A DNA stretch of 38,871 nucleotides from an uncultured Megamonas sp. (GCA_900554895.1 USIX01000003.1:1-38871); one strand, 5' to 3'; shown: positions 16,727-26,291, counted from the stretch's first letter. A program made the numbers and translations. Notes: generated by a model from the sequence alone, not told the origin.

Positions 16727-17260
16727 TCAGCTTTTCAAAGTGCTGCCGTTTCCTATTCTGCAATCATAAAATCCCTCTTTATCAATTTTATTAGGCATTA
16801 TGCCAGATACTTCCCGTATCTTATTTTTTTCATTAAAAGCGATTTGCAGTATATCGCATTTCTGTAACAGTTCATACTGTTTATCATTTATAGTATATAA
16901 TTCCTTCACTTGTTGTTTTGTCCATTCTGGAAAAGATTTTCTTCTATCCTTTCCGCCGAACACAAGTTTATTATAACCAATCCAAACAGTAATGATTATA
17001 AAGACAGCTATCCCGTACAGCAATAAACTGCTTAAAATATTCAAGGGAAAATATTCTCTTATATCATAATCCTGAGACAACAAATATATATGCCAGAACA
17101 CATCTCGAAAGCAGTACAGCACCAACAGCCAGACTACTATAGTTGCCACCACTTGTAAGATCAAATATTTATGCGGATAATTCCTTTTTACCAAATAGCT
17201 CTGGCGATAATTCTTTTTTGTCTCATTATACGTTCCATAATCAAACTTCCTATTATCCAT
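16727..17260 (-). CDS. pgaD: PgaD-like accessory subunit of the poly-GlcNAc synthase
   Basis: 177 residues with two transmembrane helices (about 31-52 and 76-97) followed by YNKLVFGGKDRR, which matches the conserved YN...F...RR segment of PgaD, and a cytoplasmic tail of about 75 residues. In E. coli PgaD pairs with PgaC, and c-di-GMP binding stabilises the complex and turns on poly-beta-1,6-GlcNAc synthesis. The tail here is longer than in short PgaD proteins. GGTGGA precedes the ATG, and the gene begins 15 bases after pgaC. Sequence conservation in this family is low, so the call leans on gene order and topology as well as the motif. Confidence 0.85.
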   Translation of the reverse strand: MDNRKFDYGTYNETKKNYRQSYLVKRNYPHKYLILQVVATIVVWLLVLYCFRDVFWHIYLLSQDYDIREYFPLNILSSLLLYGIAVFIIITVWIGYNKLVFGGKDRRKSFPEWTKQQVKELYTINDKQYELLQKCDILQIAFNEKNKIREVSGIMPNKIDKEGFYDCRIGNGSTLKS

Positions 17261-17275
17261 TTTTATCCACCATTT

Positions 17276-18526
17276 TCATTTACGCTTCGGACTGCTCCAA
17301 ACCGCCACGCGATTCGCTTCCTTTTTGCGAAACAATACCTTAGGAAATGCCACACACATCGTAAGCGTTATCAACAACCAATACATGACAGCATACCATA
17401 CAATAAATATCAAATATTTCATTAAACCTTTTTCGTACAAAGAATCCATAAAAAATGCTAAAGCAAACTGTATAAGACACATTATTGTAAGCAAAAAGCC
17501 CAGCCAGCCGACCATCCATTGCAAATCTATCCCTAAATCCGTGATGAATACCGATATTATCGCCAGGCACAGGCTGAATACGAAAGCATATGCCCAAAAA
17601 CCAGAAATAAAATATTCCAGATATACAGGCCAAAAACGCCTGTTTCTGATATCTTTCCATACATTCATATGCTTAAGCAGAACTTCACAACCGCCTTGTG
17701 CCCAACGAAGCCTTTGTTTCCAGAGATTTTTTAGAGAATGCGGTACCATTGTCCAGCATAATGCCTGCGTTTCATAACGAATATCCCAAAATCTTTTTTC
17801 CAATTTCCATGTAATATTAATATCATCTGTTATCATATCAGCGTCCCACAAGCCTACATCGAATACGGCGCTTTTTCTAAAAGCTGATACAGCTCCTGAT
17901 ACAGTAAAAACCTTTCCTAAAATACGCTGCGCCCGTTTAATAAGACCTATTATAGATGAATACTCTGCTGTCTGGATTTTCTCCAAAAGAGTTATTCTAT
18001 TTCTGACTCTTGGATTACCAGTTACGGCGCCTACACGCGGACCATATTTAAAATGCCTAACCATATACGCTATGGCATCCGGCTCCAAAATGCAGTCGGC
18101 ATCTATGACCAACAGTATTTCATATTTTGCTGCTACAGCTCCCATACTTAGACCAACGGCTTTTCCTTTATTTTGTTTCAAATGAATAGTTCGCACCTGT
18201 TTGTATTTCCTCACAAGATCCGATACTTTTTCAAAAGTATCATCAGTGCTGGCATCATCTATAACAATTATTTCATATTTGGGATATTTCGTCTTTAAAA
18301 CACTCATTACGGTTTCTTCTATATGCTTCGTTTCATTATGAGCGGGAATTATTACCGACACACCTAAATTCAAATCACCTTCATAGGGATTTATTTTCAC
18401 CGAAGCCCGCTCTCTTCTAAAATAAAAATATATCGCGCCAATACACCATAAAATGCTCATACAAATCGGATAAATAAAGACAAAGGTTCCTATTAAATCA
18501 TACAATTCTCTTATATTACCAATCAA
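17276..18526 (-). CDS. pgaC: poly-beta-1,6-N-acetylglucosamine synthase (GT2)
   Basis: About 416 residues. One or two N-terminal membrane helices are followed by a processive GT2 domain with VIDDASTDD, the DAD metal site (VIDADCIL), MITDDINITWKL as the base segment and QRLRWAQGG (the QxxRW motif), then C-terminal membrane helices. It polymerises UDP-GlcNAc and pushes the chain into the periplasm together with PgaD. The E. coli base motif TED reads TDD here. The start is uncertain. TTG at 18526 follows AAGGGTGAG at a good distance. TTG at 18544 would overlap the pgaB stop by four bases but lacks a ribosome-binding site. It lies between pgaB and pgaD in the canonical order. Confidence 0.92.
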   Translation of the reverse strand: MIGNIRELYDLIGTFVFIYPICMSILWCIGAIYFYFRRERASVKINPYEGDLNLGVSVIIPAHNETKHIEETVMSVLKTKYPKYEIIVIDDASTDDTFEKVSDLVRKYKQVRTIHLKQNKGKAVGLSMGAVAAKYEILLVIDADCILEPDAIAYMVRHFKYGPRVGAVTGNPRVRNRITLLEKIQTAEYSSIIGLIKRAQRILGKVFTVSGAVSAFRKSAVFDVGLWDADMITDDINITWKLEKRFWDIRYETQALCWTMVPHSLKNLWKQRLRWAQGGCEVLLKHMNVWKDIRNRRFWPVYLEYFISGFWAYAFVFSLCLAIISVFITDLGIDLQWMVGWLGFLLTIMCLIQFALAFFMDSLYEKGLMKYLIFIVWYAVMYWLLITLTMCVAFPKVLFRKKEANRVAVWSSPKRK

Positions 18527-18540
18527 GGCACTCACCCTTA

Positions 18541-20448
18541 TCAATTGTCAAAAACATTTACTGGATATTGGGCAATATTTAATCCTTTGGCATTTTTTAT
18601 GATATTAACGCGTTTGTGCTGTTCTATATCACTTATCCATACATCATTTTTCCAATCGAAACCTTGCAGTTTAAATACGGCCTTTTCCTGTGCTTTCGGA
18701 TTTTTCAGGGATATTACCACCAAATTTCTTAACCATTCCTCATTCGTAGTATCCTTTATTCCTTCTTCTTCTCTTTCCATTTCTGGATAAGCCATAATTA
18801 CTACATAATCATATAAATCAAGATAATCGTTGTAATTTTGGGCAAACCATTCTTCAGACTGCGGCTCAGTTATTACTACTGGATATATATTCCTTGCCGT
18901 TTTTAGTTCTGGACGATAATATTTTGCCACATTTATCAAATCCAATGTGAGCACATTTATCGTATCCGTTTTCAACTTTGTCCATTTTTGCATAAGCTTT
19001 TCATCATTTTCCAGATTTTCTCTTGTCAAATCCTTGCCAAATTCTTTCTTAAACGCCTGTTTGGCATACGGTGAAAAATCTTCAAAATCATTCATATACA
19101 AATCATCTTGAAATAAAATACCATCAATCGGCGCATACAGAGCCAAATCTTTAACCAATCCTCTAGCATATTCACGCACCTGCGGACTAAACGGAGTAGC
19201 TCTCGTATACCAACCGAGATTATCCGGCTCTGAAGCTACTATAGCATTATCCTGGTTTTCACTCATCCACGGATAGCATAATACCGGCATCCACGCATAA
19301 ACCTGAAAACCAGCTTCTTTTAACTTTATGGTTACGTGATTAAATACATCCGCTTTTACCTTCATTTTATCCGTATGAAAATAAACTTCATCTACGTTGC
19401 CGTCGCCATCTTCATCGGCGAATGTCTGTAAAAAAACCGTGTTAGCATTCATTCTATTCAATTTTTCAATAGCCTCGCTTATATTGCGTTCAAACTGTTC
19501 CGGCAAAGCATCGTATATCATATCAATGTCAATCTGTCCTGCAATCATATTTTTCTTCTTATAAGTATGGTTTAACATATTAAGCATTTCCTCATTGGAC
19601 GGATTGCCGTAAATTATATATCTACTCAAACAGTTTTTATCGGCTAATTTCACATCGTCATTAAGCATCAGCTGGTATTCATAACCCGATTTTTTGGCAC
19701 TATCTACAGAATACTGTGTATATACGCCGAAAGGCCATACTAAAATATTAGAAGAATATCCCATATTTTTGTCAAAAAGGCTTTTACCTGTCAGCATATC
19801 TCCCGTTATTCTAGCATTAAAATCATTCTCTGTTTCATATTTATTGTCATCTTGCCACCAGATAGTGGCAACGTTCTGATATCTATCTCCATAGTGATTA
19901 GCAACTACAAAATTATGCATATTATACGTATGCGAAGCAACTTCTACCAACCCAGAAGCCTGCATCTCACGCAACTGTTCCCATGTTACCATTTTCTCTA
20001 TATCTGCTGGTGGTATTGTCGTATCCATATATGATAATATTATAGCAAACACAGCAGGATAATTATATTTTTTTAATATCGGATAAATCCTTGTATACAT
20101 ACTTTCCCTGCCATCATCAAAACTTAATAAAACGGGTTTTTCTGGCAAAATACCTTTTCTCTCTACATAGTTTTCATACTGCTTTAAGGATATCGGTGTA
20201 AATCCTTCCTTTTTTAACAGCTCGAAATGTTCCTCCAATCGTTTTTCCGTAATAGCGTACGGATCTTTTTCCAATGCCTTCGCATTATCGTTCGCCACTA
20301 CGTCATGATAACAGAACACCGGTATCTTCTGTATACTATCTAAATTAACAGTATTTTCTTTAGCCGTTACATTATTAAAACTAAATATCATTCCAGAAAG
20401 AAATACCATTATGCTTAAACACACATTTTTTAAAAATTTACTCACCAT
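18541..20448 (-). CDS. pgaB: poly-GlcNAc de-N-acetylase with glycoside hydrolase domain
   Basis: 635 residues. An N-terminal signal peptide (about 1-29, ending VTA; no lipobox, unlike the E. coli lipoprotein) is followed by a NodB domain (about 40-300) with SFDDG, SHTYNMH and WPFG. The C-terminal domain (about 305-635) has the PgaB hydrolase signature GILFQDD followed by NDFEDFSPYAKQAF. The NodB half removes a fraction of N-acetyl groups in the periplasm so the polymer can leave the cell. The second half (GH153) cleaves partly deacetylated PNAG. Both sets of catalytic residues look intact. AAAGGAGAG sits just before the ATG, 12 bases after the pgaA stop. Confidence 0.93.
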   Translation of the reverse strand: MVSKFLKNVCLSIMVFLSGMIFSFNNVTAKENTVNLDSIQKIPVFCYHDVVANDNAKALEKDPYAITEKRLEEHFELLKKEGFTPISLKQYENYVERKGILPEKPVLLSFDDGRESMYTRIYPILKKYNYPAVFAIILSYMDTTIPPADIEKMVTWEQLREMQASGLVEVASHTYNMHNFVVANHYGDRYQNVATIWWQDDNKYETENDFNARITGDMLTGKSLFDKNMGYSSNILVWPFGVYTQYSVDSAKKSGYEYQLMLNDDVKLADKNCLSRYIIYGNPSNEEMLNMLNHTYKKKNMIAGQIDIDMIYDALPEQFERNISEAIEKLNRMNANTVFLQTFADEDGDGNVDEVYFHTDKMKVKADVFNHVTIKLKEAGFQVYAWMPVLCYPWMSENQDNAIVASEPDNLGWYTRATPFSPQVREYARGLVKDLALYAPIDGILFQDDLYMNDFEDFSPYAKQAFKKEFGKDLTRENLENDEKLMQKWTKLKTDTINVLTLDLINVAKYYRPELKTARNIYPVVITEPQSEEWFAQNYNDYLDLYDYVVIMAYPEMEREEEGIKDTTNEEWLRNLVVISLKNPKAQEKAVFKLQGFDWKNDVWISDIEQHKRVNIIKNAKGLNIAQYPVNVFDN

Positions 20449-20460
20449 AATCTCTCCTTT

Positions 20461-23235
20461 TTACCATGTTATGTTATATGAAAAAGTTATCTGTTTATTA
20501 TCATAATCCCAATCGCCTTCGCCGAGCCAGCTCTGCGTCCGCCAGCCATAACTTGCGCTTATGCTGTAAAAATTATAATTACCAATATATTTATTGTATT
20601 CAATACCAATATATGGAGAAAACGCCAATTCATCAGGATAATCACGTTTCCAGTTAGTTCCCAAAACATAATACAAAGTATCATCATTACCTAAATCAAG
20701 ACCCCATTTCCACTCTGCGCCAATATTTTCACTGAGTTTCGGGCTTGTATATGGTACCTCCTGATTACTGTATCTGTCCCTGCTCCAGAAAATACTGCGA
20801 TCCAAAGTTCGCCCCTTTTTCTCTTTCTCATTATAGATATTGTACTGTTGACCAATCTCCCAACCATATTTTTTATTATCGTCAGAATAATCACTTTTTC
20901 TCAATTCCAAATAATATGATTCCCGTGTATTCAAATCATATATATATCGCAGAACATAATTATCTCCAAAAATAGAACCGTCTTTGTAATCCAACGCATC
21001 AACATCATAAACAGGTGCATGATTATATATAAAATTAACAGACTGTCTGTCTGTCGGTCTGAATAACGTATCAAAATATAAGCCGTTTCTATCGTCGCTG
21101 TCTATACCGAACATATCCCATGCCAGCAGAGTATCCCACTTGCGCGCCGTATATCTAATACCTATACGCTTTGTATTCAATACAGTAGTATCATTATCTT
21201 CCACGTCTTTTATATATGATTTGCCAACTGAACCTTCAATCCAGAAACCGCCCTCTATATACTGTTTAACAAAAACATTTACATCCGTTTCATTACTGTC
21301 GTCATAATCACTGTAATTAAATACATTAAAATCAACTTCACCCAATTGCTTATTAATAAAACTGCCTTTAGCTTTGTCATAGGAAATATTCTTGAATTTG
21401 TTATTCAACTGCTTCAATCTTTCTTCCGCCGTTTTATAGTCTTTAAGCAATACAGATGTCTGTACTATTCCCTCTACACCACTCTTTTTCAAATCTTCAT
21501 CTTTTGTCATGGCGTAATATTCATGCAATGCACTTTGATACTGGCGCTCTTTCACCAAATCACCAGCATAAATATTGTGAAACCTTTTATCATAGTTGAT
21601 TAATTCATAATAAACTTCTTTTGCTGTATTATAATAACCTTTTCGCAAAAAATCTTGCGCTTGACTAAGTATTCTTGCTGTATATTTCGAAGCCTCCTTC
21701 TGAGACAGAATATCCCTATAACTTTGCATCCCTTTATATTTATCGACACCAGATAAACACGCATAATAAGCAAGATTAAATCTATCATCAATATCCACAT
21801 CCGCTGATGATACCAAATACTCATAAACATCAACCGCTTTTCGGTATTCTTTCGTTTTTATATAGCTATTTGCCAATTCTCTTGTAACAAATGCAGAAAC
21901 TTTATCATACGATTGAAAAAAATCATAGTATATTTTTTCCACCTGTCTGCCAGAATCAGTATTGTTCAATGTTGTTATGTAATTACCGACCATACTAGCG
22001 GAAGCAGTTTTATTTTCAACATACGGCTTTAGTATATGTGCGGCTTCCTTAAATCTTTTTATACGTATGTAGGATGCCGACAAATTATCCAATATCTGCT
22101 GCTTTGTTATTTTTTCATTATCAGGATTTTTTTCATATAAATTCAACACATCCGTCCAGTCTCTGACAGCCCGTGACCAATTTGCCACTGATATAGATGT
22201 TTGTGCCCTGTTCAAATAAATATCCATATCATTGGGATATTTTATAATCAGCTCATTATAAATATCGTCCGCTTTTTTTATCCTGTTGAGTTTTAAATAT
22301 GTCTGCGCCAGCAGTAAAGAAGCTTCCTTATTATCATCTTTTACCAACGGAAGTATTATTTCTTCCACTTTATTAAGCAAATCTAGTCTGTAATATGCTC
22401 CAGCAACATTCATTTTCACATAATCTGGAGCTTTACTATAATGACCGTCTTCATATATTTTTATCGTCTGTTCATATTTTCCTGCCCAATTTAAAACAGT
22501 CATATAATCATATGCCGTAGCCATATCCCTCTTGTCAGAGTCATATAATTGTGCTAAAACAAGCAGAGCTTTATCATACATACCGCTTCTAGCATCAGCT
22601 ACGGCTTGTTCACGCTGTTTGCTTCTTTCCTCATTGCTTAAAGCAAAAAACTTTTTTAATTTTTCCATTGGAATAATATTATTTTTTCCAATTTCTAATT
22701 CATTTTTTTCTTCTATTTTTTTTAATTTACTGTCCAATTTTACTATGTCTCTATTTTTATCTACTTCAACCTTAATATTTTCATAAATGATTTTATCTAC
22801 TTCCTTGTTTTGTTCTTTTTTAATAAATCCATCCACATTTTGTTGCACTTCATCATTATTATCAGAAAAATCCTCTATATTTTTTACTTCATTGTCTTTC
22901 GATAACTGAATATCTTCTGCTTTCAATATAGTATTCGAATTAAAAGTTCTTTTCTCTTCTAAATCTATTAAAACTTCGTCTTTATCAATAGCAATTATAT
23001 CTTTATTATCGGAATTAATAATATACTCCAATCTTTTGTCAATATCAGCTATATCTTTAGCAATATTCTCCATTTTTGCCATATCACTATCAGAAATATC
23101 TGTTGTAAAATTTATTTTTTCATCTGCTATTTTATCAGCAAAAGCTGTATCTGCCGTTCCGATGTTGATAATAACTCCTGCTCCAAGTGCACATAATATA
23201 TTTCTTACTAATAATTCTTCTGTCAATTTCTTCAC
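20461..23235 (-). CDS. pgaA: PgaA-like outer-membrane exporter with TPR repeats
   Basis: 924 residues. The signal peptide ends near TAFA, followed by a charged coiled-coil-rich segment (about 40-190), a long run of TPR-like helical pairs (about 195-620; NYPNDMDIYLNRAQ and similar units) and a C-terminal beta-barrel (about 640-924) ending in the aromatic FSYNITW. In E. coli PgaA the periplasmic TPRs bind PgaB and guide the deacetylated polymer to the barrel pore. The charged N-terminal segment is extra compared with E. coli PgaA (about 800 residues). Translation starts at GTG (23235), 7 bases after AAGGAGGTG. The first 33 residues closely resemble those of the SLH barrel in the neighbouring operon. 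Confidence 0.88.
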   Translation of the reverse strand: MKKLTEELLVRNILCALGAGVIINIGTADTAFADKIADEKINFTTDISDSDMAKMENIAKDIADIDKRLEYIINSDNKDIIAIDKDEVLIDLEEKRTFNSNTILKAEDIQLSKDNEVKNIEDFSDNNDEVQQNVDGFIKKEQNKEVDKIIYENIKVEVDKNRDIVKLDSKLKKIEEKNELEIGKNNIIPMEKLKKFFALSNEERSKQREQAVADARSGMYDKALLVLAQLYDSDKRDMATAYDYMTVLNWAGKYEQTIKIYEDGHYSKAPDYVKMNVAGAYYRLDLLNKVEEIILPLVKDDNKEASLLLAQTYLKLNRIKKADDIYNELIIKYPNDMDIYLNRAQTSISVANWSRAVRDWTDVLNLYEKNPDNEKITKQQILDNLSASYIRIKRFKEAAHILKPYVENKTASASMVGNYITTLNNTDSGRQVEKIYYDFFQSYDKVSAFVTRELANSYIKTKEYRKAVDVYEYLVSSADVDIDDRFNLAYYACLSGVDKYKGMQSYRDILSQKEASKYTARILSQAQDFLRKGYYNTAKEVYYELINYDKRFHNIYAGDLVKERQYQSALHEYYAMTKDEDLKKSGVEGIVQTSVLLKDYKTAEERLKQLNNKFKNISYDKAKGSFINKQLGEVDFNVFNYSDYDDSNETDVNVFVKQYIEGGFWIEGSVGKSYIKDVEDNDTTVLNTKRIGIRYTARKWDTLLAWDMFGIDSDDRNGLYFDTLFRPTDRQSVNFIYNHAPVYDVDALDYKDGSIFGDNYVLRYIYDLNTRESYYLELRKSDYSDDNKKYGWEIGQQYNIYNEKEKKGRTLDRSIFWSRDRYSNQEVPYTSPKLSENIGAEWKWGLDLGNDDTLYYVLGTNWKRDYPDELAFSPYIGIEYNKYIGNYNFYSISASYGWRTQSWLGEGDWDYDNKQITFSYNITW

Positions 23236-23259
23236 ACACCAACACCTCCTTAAAATACC

Positions 23260-23309
23260 AAAAGTCCTCTATCCTCTCTACAATAATTTACAAAAAATAG
23301 AGGACTTTT
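23260..23309 (-). promoter_or_regulatory. leader hairpin (attenuator-like) before pgaA
   Basis: AAAAGTCCTCTAT (23260-23272) pairs with ATAGAGGACTTTT (23297-23309). It fills most of the 98-base gap between the zinc-ribbon gene and pgaA and ends about 24 bases before the pgaA GTG, leaving no room for a promoter after it. Transcripts reaching pgaA must pass this terminator-like structure. The arms match those at 16531-16577. Confidence 0.75.
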
Positions 23310-23333
23310 AATCCATAATAATTAATGAACGGA

Positions 23334-24749
23334 TTAAGCATATTCTATTGTTAAATATTTATTCACTGCATTTACGTTAAATTTCGTTTCCTCTGGCAAC
23401 AGACTGAATTCTACTTTTTCAATATCATAATCACAGTCTACCTTTTGGACATCTCCTTTTATATTCAAGCAGCATAATAACAATTCATGTTTCTTTTTAT
23501 CGTCGTTTTTTACTAAAATCTTGGCAATCATTTCCGTTTTATTTGCTTCAATAAATCCATCTACAATCCTGATAAAATTCATTTTCAGCAGTTGCGGAGT
23601 ACACGCTTTTAGTATCCTGCAAGCAATAATATCGCCATCTTTGACAGCCTCTTTATTTTCTTCTACTTGTTTCGGTACCGGCTGCAAAACCGTATTCATA
23701 ATTGGACTTGCTGTAAGATTTACAGTACGATTTTTATTTGCTGTAAGATTTATATTGTTTAATATTGTATTTCCTGCAGATACAGCAAAAAAGCTTTGCT
23801 TTGTTTCTGGTACTAGCATTTTATTGAGATTGGAACACACATCTTTTAAACTTTCACTTTCGCCTATATGATTATTTAAATCAGAAGACTGCGGCTTTTG
23901 TTTAAATAAATCATTCGCATTACCCACCCCTAAAACTTTATCAGTATTCACCTCTTTATTATTACTTACATAATTAGGTTCAACAGCTTTCGTTTTTTCC
24001 AAATTGTTTATATCGGATTTTTCTGCAAAAGATGTATTTTTAACTTCATTATTTGTTAAAGATGACTCAGCTGCCATTATTTCAGCTTTTGCCGCTTCAG
24101 ATTGTGCTACTGTTTTCGACAGTTCACTGCCTGTTTCTTTTTTATCTTCAGATGTATTGAAAATTTTCGGCTCTGTTTTTACCGTCTGCATGGATATCGC
24201 AGAGGCTTTTTCGGACATGAACGTATTAATCTTCTGGACATTTTTTTCCTGTTTTATCTGCTGTTTCGGCACATCGCTAAAAAAAGAATGTCTTGTATCA
24301 TTCACCACACTGCCTGCATAATCAAAAACCTTATCATTAAATGAAATCCGAACTACTGCATTCGGCACATTCGGCATATCTACAGGCAATTCTCTGCCGC
24401 AATGACTGCATACGTCAGCTTCCTTTTTAATAATCTCCTCACAGTAAGGGCACCTTTTATATGGTAAATCCTTACCGCAATATTTACAAACAAGTGCTTC
24501 TTTTTTGATAATTTCTGCACAAAACGGGCATTTTTTATAATTTGATGTATCTTCCAGCTTTTTTGCATCTGTCGGCTTTATAAGCATTGAATGAATAAAT
24601 GCTACAAAAAATAAAACAAAGCCATAAATCCACCATGTACTGAAGCTCCTGCCTTTATTTGATGCTATTTTTGCCGGAATAAGCCCCAATAATACTGAAA
24701 TTATCAGGTAGCCGGCACATAGACTAATTAAAAAATAATTGTCTACCAT
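23334..24749 (-). CDS. double zinc-ribbon membrane protein of unknown function, first gene of the pga operon
   Basis: 471 residues. Two transmembrane helices (about 5-25 and 37-56) are followed by two four-cysteine zinc ribbons (C74/C77/C88/C91 and C100/C103/C114/C117; CPFC-CKYC and CPYC-CSHC), a Ser/Asn/Lys-rich linker (about 130-360) and a C-terminal domain of about 95 residues. The C-terminal domain begins near GDIIACRILKAC and ends CDYDIEKVEFSL... with no motif I know. Zinc ribbons of this kind often mediate protein or nucleic acid contacts. No enzymatic role is visible. AGGTGA precedes the ATG. It lies on the pga side, directly upstream and co-oriented, so a role in assembling or regulating poly-GlcNAc export is possible but unproven. 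Confidence 0.75.
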   Translation of the reverse strand: MVDNYFLISLCAGYLIISVLLGLIPAKIASNKGRSFSTWWIYGFVLFFVAFIHSMLIKPTDAKKLEDTSNYKKCPFCAEIIKKEALVCKYCGKDLPYKRCPYCEEIIKKEADVCSHCGRELPVDMPNVPNAVVRISFNDKVFDYAGSVVNDTRHSFFSDVPKQQIKQEKNVQKINTFMSEKASAISMQTVKTEPKIFNTSEDKKETGSELSKTVAQSEAAKAEIMAAESSLTNNEVKNTSFAEKSDINNLEKTKAVEPNYVSNNKEVNTDKVLGVGNANDLFKQKPQSSDLNNHIGESESLKDVCSNLNKMLVPETKQSFFAVSAGNTILNNINLTANKNRTVNLTASPIMNTVLQPVPKQVEENKEAVKDGDIIACRILKACTPQLLKMNFIRIVDGFIEANKTEMIAKILVKNDDKKKHELLLCCLNIKGDVQKVDCDYDIEKVEFSLLPEETKFNVNAVNKYLTIEYA

Positions 24750-24780
24750 ACTTATTCACCTGCAATATTTTTTTATTTTT

Positions 24781-24809
24781 ACTGTAGCAAATTTTATTTT
24801 AATTGTCAA
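24781..24809 (-). promoter_or_regulatory. promoter of the zinc-ribbon gene and pga operon
   Basis: On the minus strand a perfect TTGACA (24809-24804), a 17-base spacer and TACAGT (24786-24781, 4 of 6). It is the only good promoter seen before pgaA. Confidence 0.6.
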
Positions 24810-24814
24810 TTTGA

Positions 24815-24856
24815 AAAAATACACTCTGTCAGTAAAATCCTTCAGAGTGTATTTTT
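24815..24856 (-). terminator. lysA terminator
   Basis: AAAAATACACTCTG (24815-24828) pairs with CAGAGTGTATTTTT (24843-24856) across a 14-base loop. On the minus strand it follows the lysA stop by 10 bases and ends in T-rich sequence. Confidence 0.85.
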
Positions 24857-24866
24857 CAGTTTCTAT

Positions 24867-26129
24867 TTATTTTTTCAGTACGGAACCGTCATAATACAAT
24901 GTAGCAAAATAATCTTCAATCGTTTCTGCTCTGCGAATTAATTCAACTGAGCCGTCTTCATGCAGTAAAAGTTCTGCACTGCGCAGTTTACCGTTATAAT
25001 TAAAGCCCATAGCATGACCGTGAGCACCCGTATCGAACATAACGATACGGTCACCGATATCAATTTTCGGCATTTTGCGGTCAATAGCAAATTTATCATT
25101 GTTTTCACAAAGGGAGCCGGTAATATCATAAACATGGTCGCACGGTTCATTTTCTTTACCGACGATTATCATATGATGATAAGAACCGTACAGCGCCGGA
25201 CGCATCAGATTCGCCATACAGGAATCAAGACCGATATAATCTTTATATGTTTTCTTTTCATGCAGTACAGTCGATACGAGATAACCGTAAGGACCCGTGA
25301 TAGCACGGCCGGATTCATAGGCAATAGCCGTATCAGTAAGTCCCGCCGGAACAAGAATTTCATCATATAATTTGTGAACGCCTTCACCTAATGCTTCAAG
25401 GTCAACAGCTGTATCCTCCGGACGATACGGAATACCGATACCGCCGCCCAGATTGATAAATTCAAATTTAATACCGAGTTCCTGTGCAATTTCCGCCGCT
25501 AATGTAAATACGATTTGGGCATTCAAAAGCAGACCTTCCAGTCTTGTTTCATTGGAAATTACCATGGTATGCAGACCGAAACGTTTAACGCCTTTGTCCA
25601 TAGCGATTTTATACGCTTCAAACATCTGCTCTTTCGTAAGACCGTATTTAGCTTCTTCCGGTTTACCGATGATATCGTTGCCTTCAATTAAATTGCCCGG
25701 ATTATATCTAAAGGACAGCACTTCCGGAAAACCTGCATTTTTTTCCAGATATTCAATATGACTGATATCGTCAAGATTGATGATTGCACCGAGTTCAATC
25801 GCTTTTTGGAATTCATCCGCCGGTGTATCATTTGATGTAAGCATGATTTTTTCGCCTTTAATACCGGACGCATCCGCGAGCAAAAGTTCCGCCAGGGAAG
25901 AACAGTCTGCGCCTGCGCCTTCTTCGCGCATAATCTGCAAAATACGCGGATTAGGCAGCGCTTTTACTGCAAAATACTCTCTAAATTCAGGTGCCCAGTC
26001 AAATGCTTTTTTAAAGTGGCGCAAATTAGCTCTGATTGCTTTTTCATCATAAATATGAAAAGGTGTCGGATATTTTTTAATAATTTCTTCTAATCGTTCT
26101 TGAGATATGGGAAAAACTTTTTCTGCCAT
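24867..26129 (-). CDS. lysA: diaminopimelate decarboxylase (fold type III PLP enzyme)
   Basis: 420 residues. EYFAVKALPNP (K56) holds the PLP lysine of the alanine racemase-like barrel, and INLGGGIGIPY is the phosphate-binding glycine loop. GSLCENND corresponds to the CES/CEN motif of DAP decarboxylases rather than the C-D motif of ornithine decarboxylases. The enzyme converts meso-diaminopimelate to L-lysine in the cytoplasm. The segment AHGHAMGFNYNG is a variant of the usual AYGFSMSSNYN, so a related amino-acid decarboxylase is possible. AGGAGG lies 10 bases before the ATG. It has its own strong promoter and terminator, so it is monocistronic, and it diverges from the aminotransferase at 26413. 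Confidence 0.85.
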   Translation of the reverse strand: MAEKVFPISQERLEEIIKKYPTPFHIYDEKAIRANLRHFKKAFDWAPEFREYFAVKALPNPRILQIMREEGAGADCSSLAELLLADASGIKGEKIMLTSNDTPADEFQKAIELGAIINLDDISHIEYLEKNAGFPEVLSFRYNPGNLIEGNDIIGKPEEAKYGLTKEQMFEAYKIAMDKGVKRFGLHTMVISNETRLEGLLLNAQIVFTLAAEIAQELGIKFEFINLGGGIGIPYRPEDTAVDLEALGEGVHKLYDEILVPAGLTDTAIAYESGRAITGPYGYLVSTVLHEKKTYKDYIGLDSCMANLMRPALYGSYHHMIIVGKENEPCDHVYDITGSLCENNDKFAIDRKMPKIDIGDRIVMFDTGAHGHAMGFNYNGKLRSAELLLHEDGSVELIRRAETIEDYFATLYYDGSVLKK

Positions 26130-26201
26130 TCACTAAAAGCCTCCTATTTGCAAAACCTAATCTATAATAAAAACTGTACAACTTGACAGTACAATGAATA
26201 G

Positions 26202-26231
26202 ATTATACCATTTGTTGAGAAGCACTGTCAA
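26202..26231 (-). promoter_or_regulatory. lysA promoter
   Basis: On the minus strand perfect TTGACA (26231-26226) and perfect TATAAT (26207-26202) with an 18-base spacer. The leader to the ATG is about 65 bases. Confidence 0.8.
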
Positions 26232-26291
26232 TTCATACTTGCCCATAATTTAAGGATTTTACGTTAATTTGTCACTTCACAAAAAATATAC

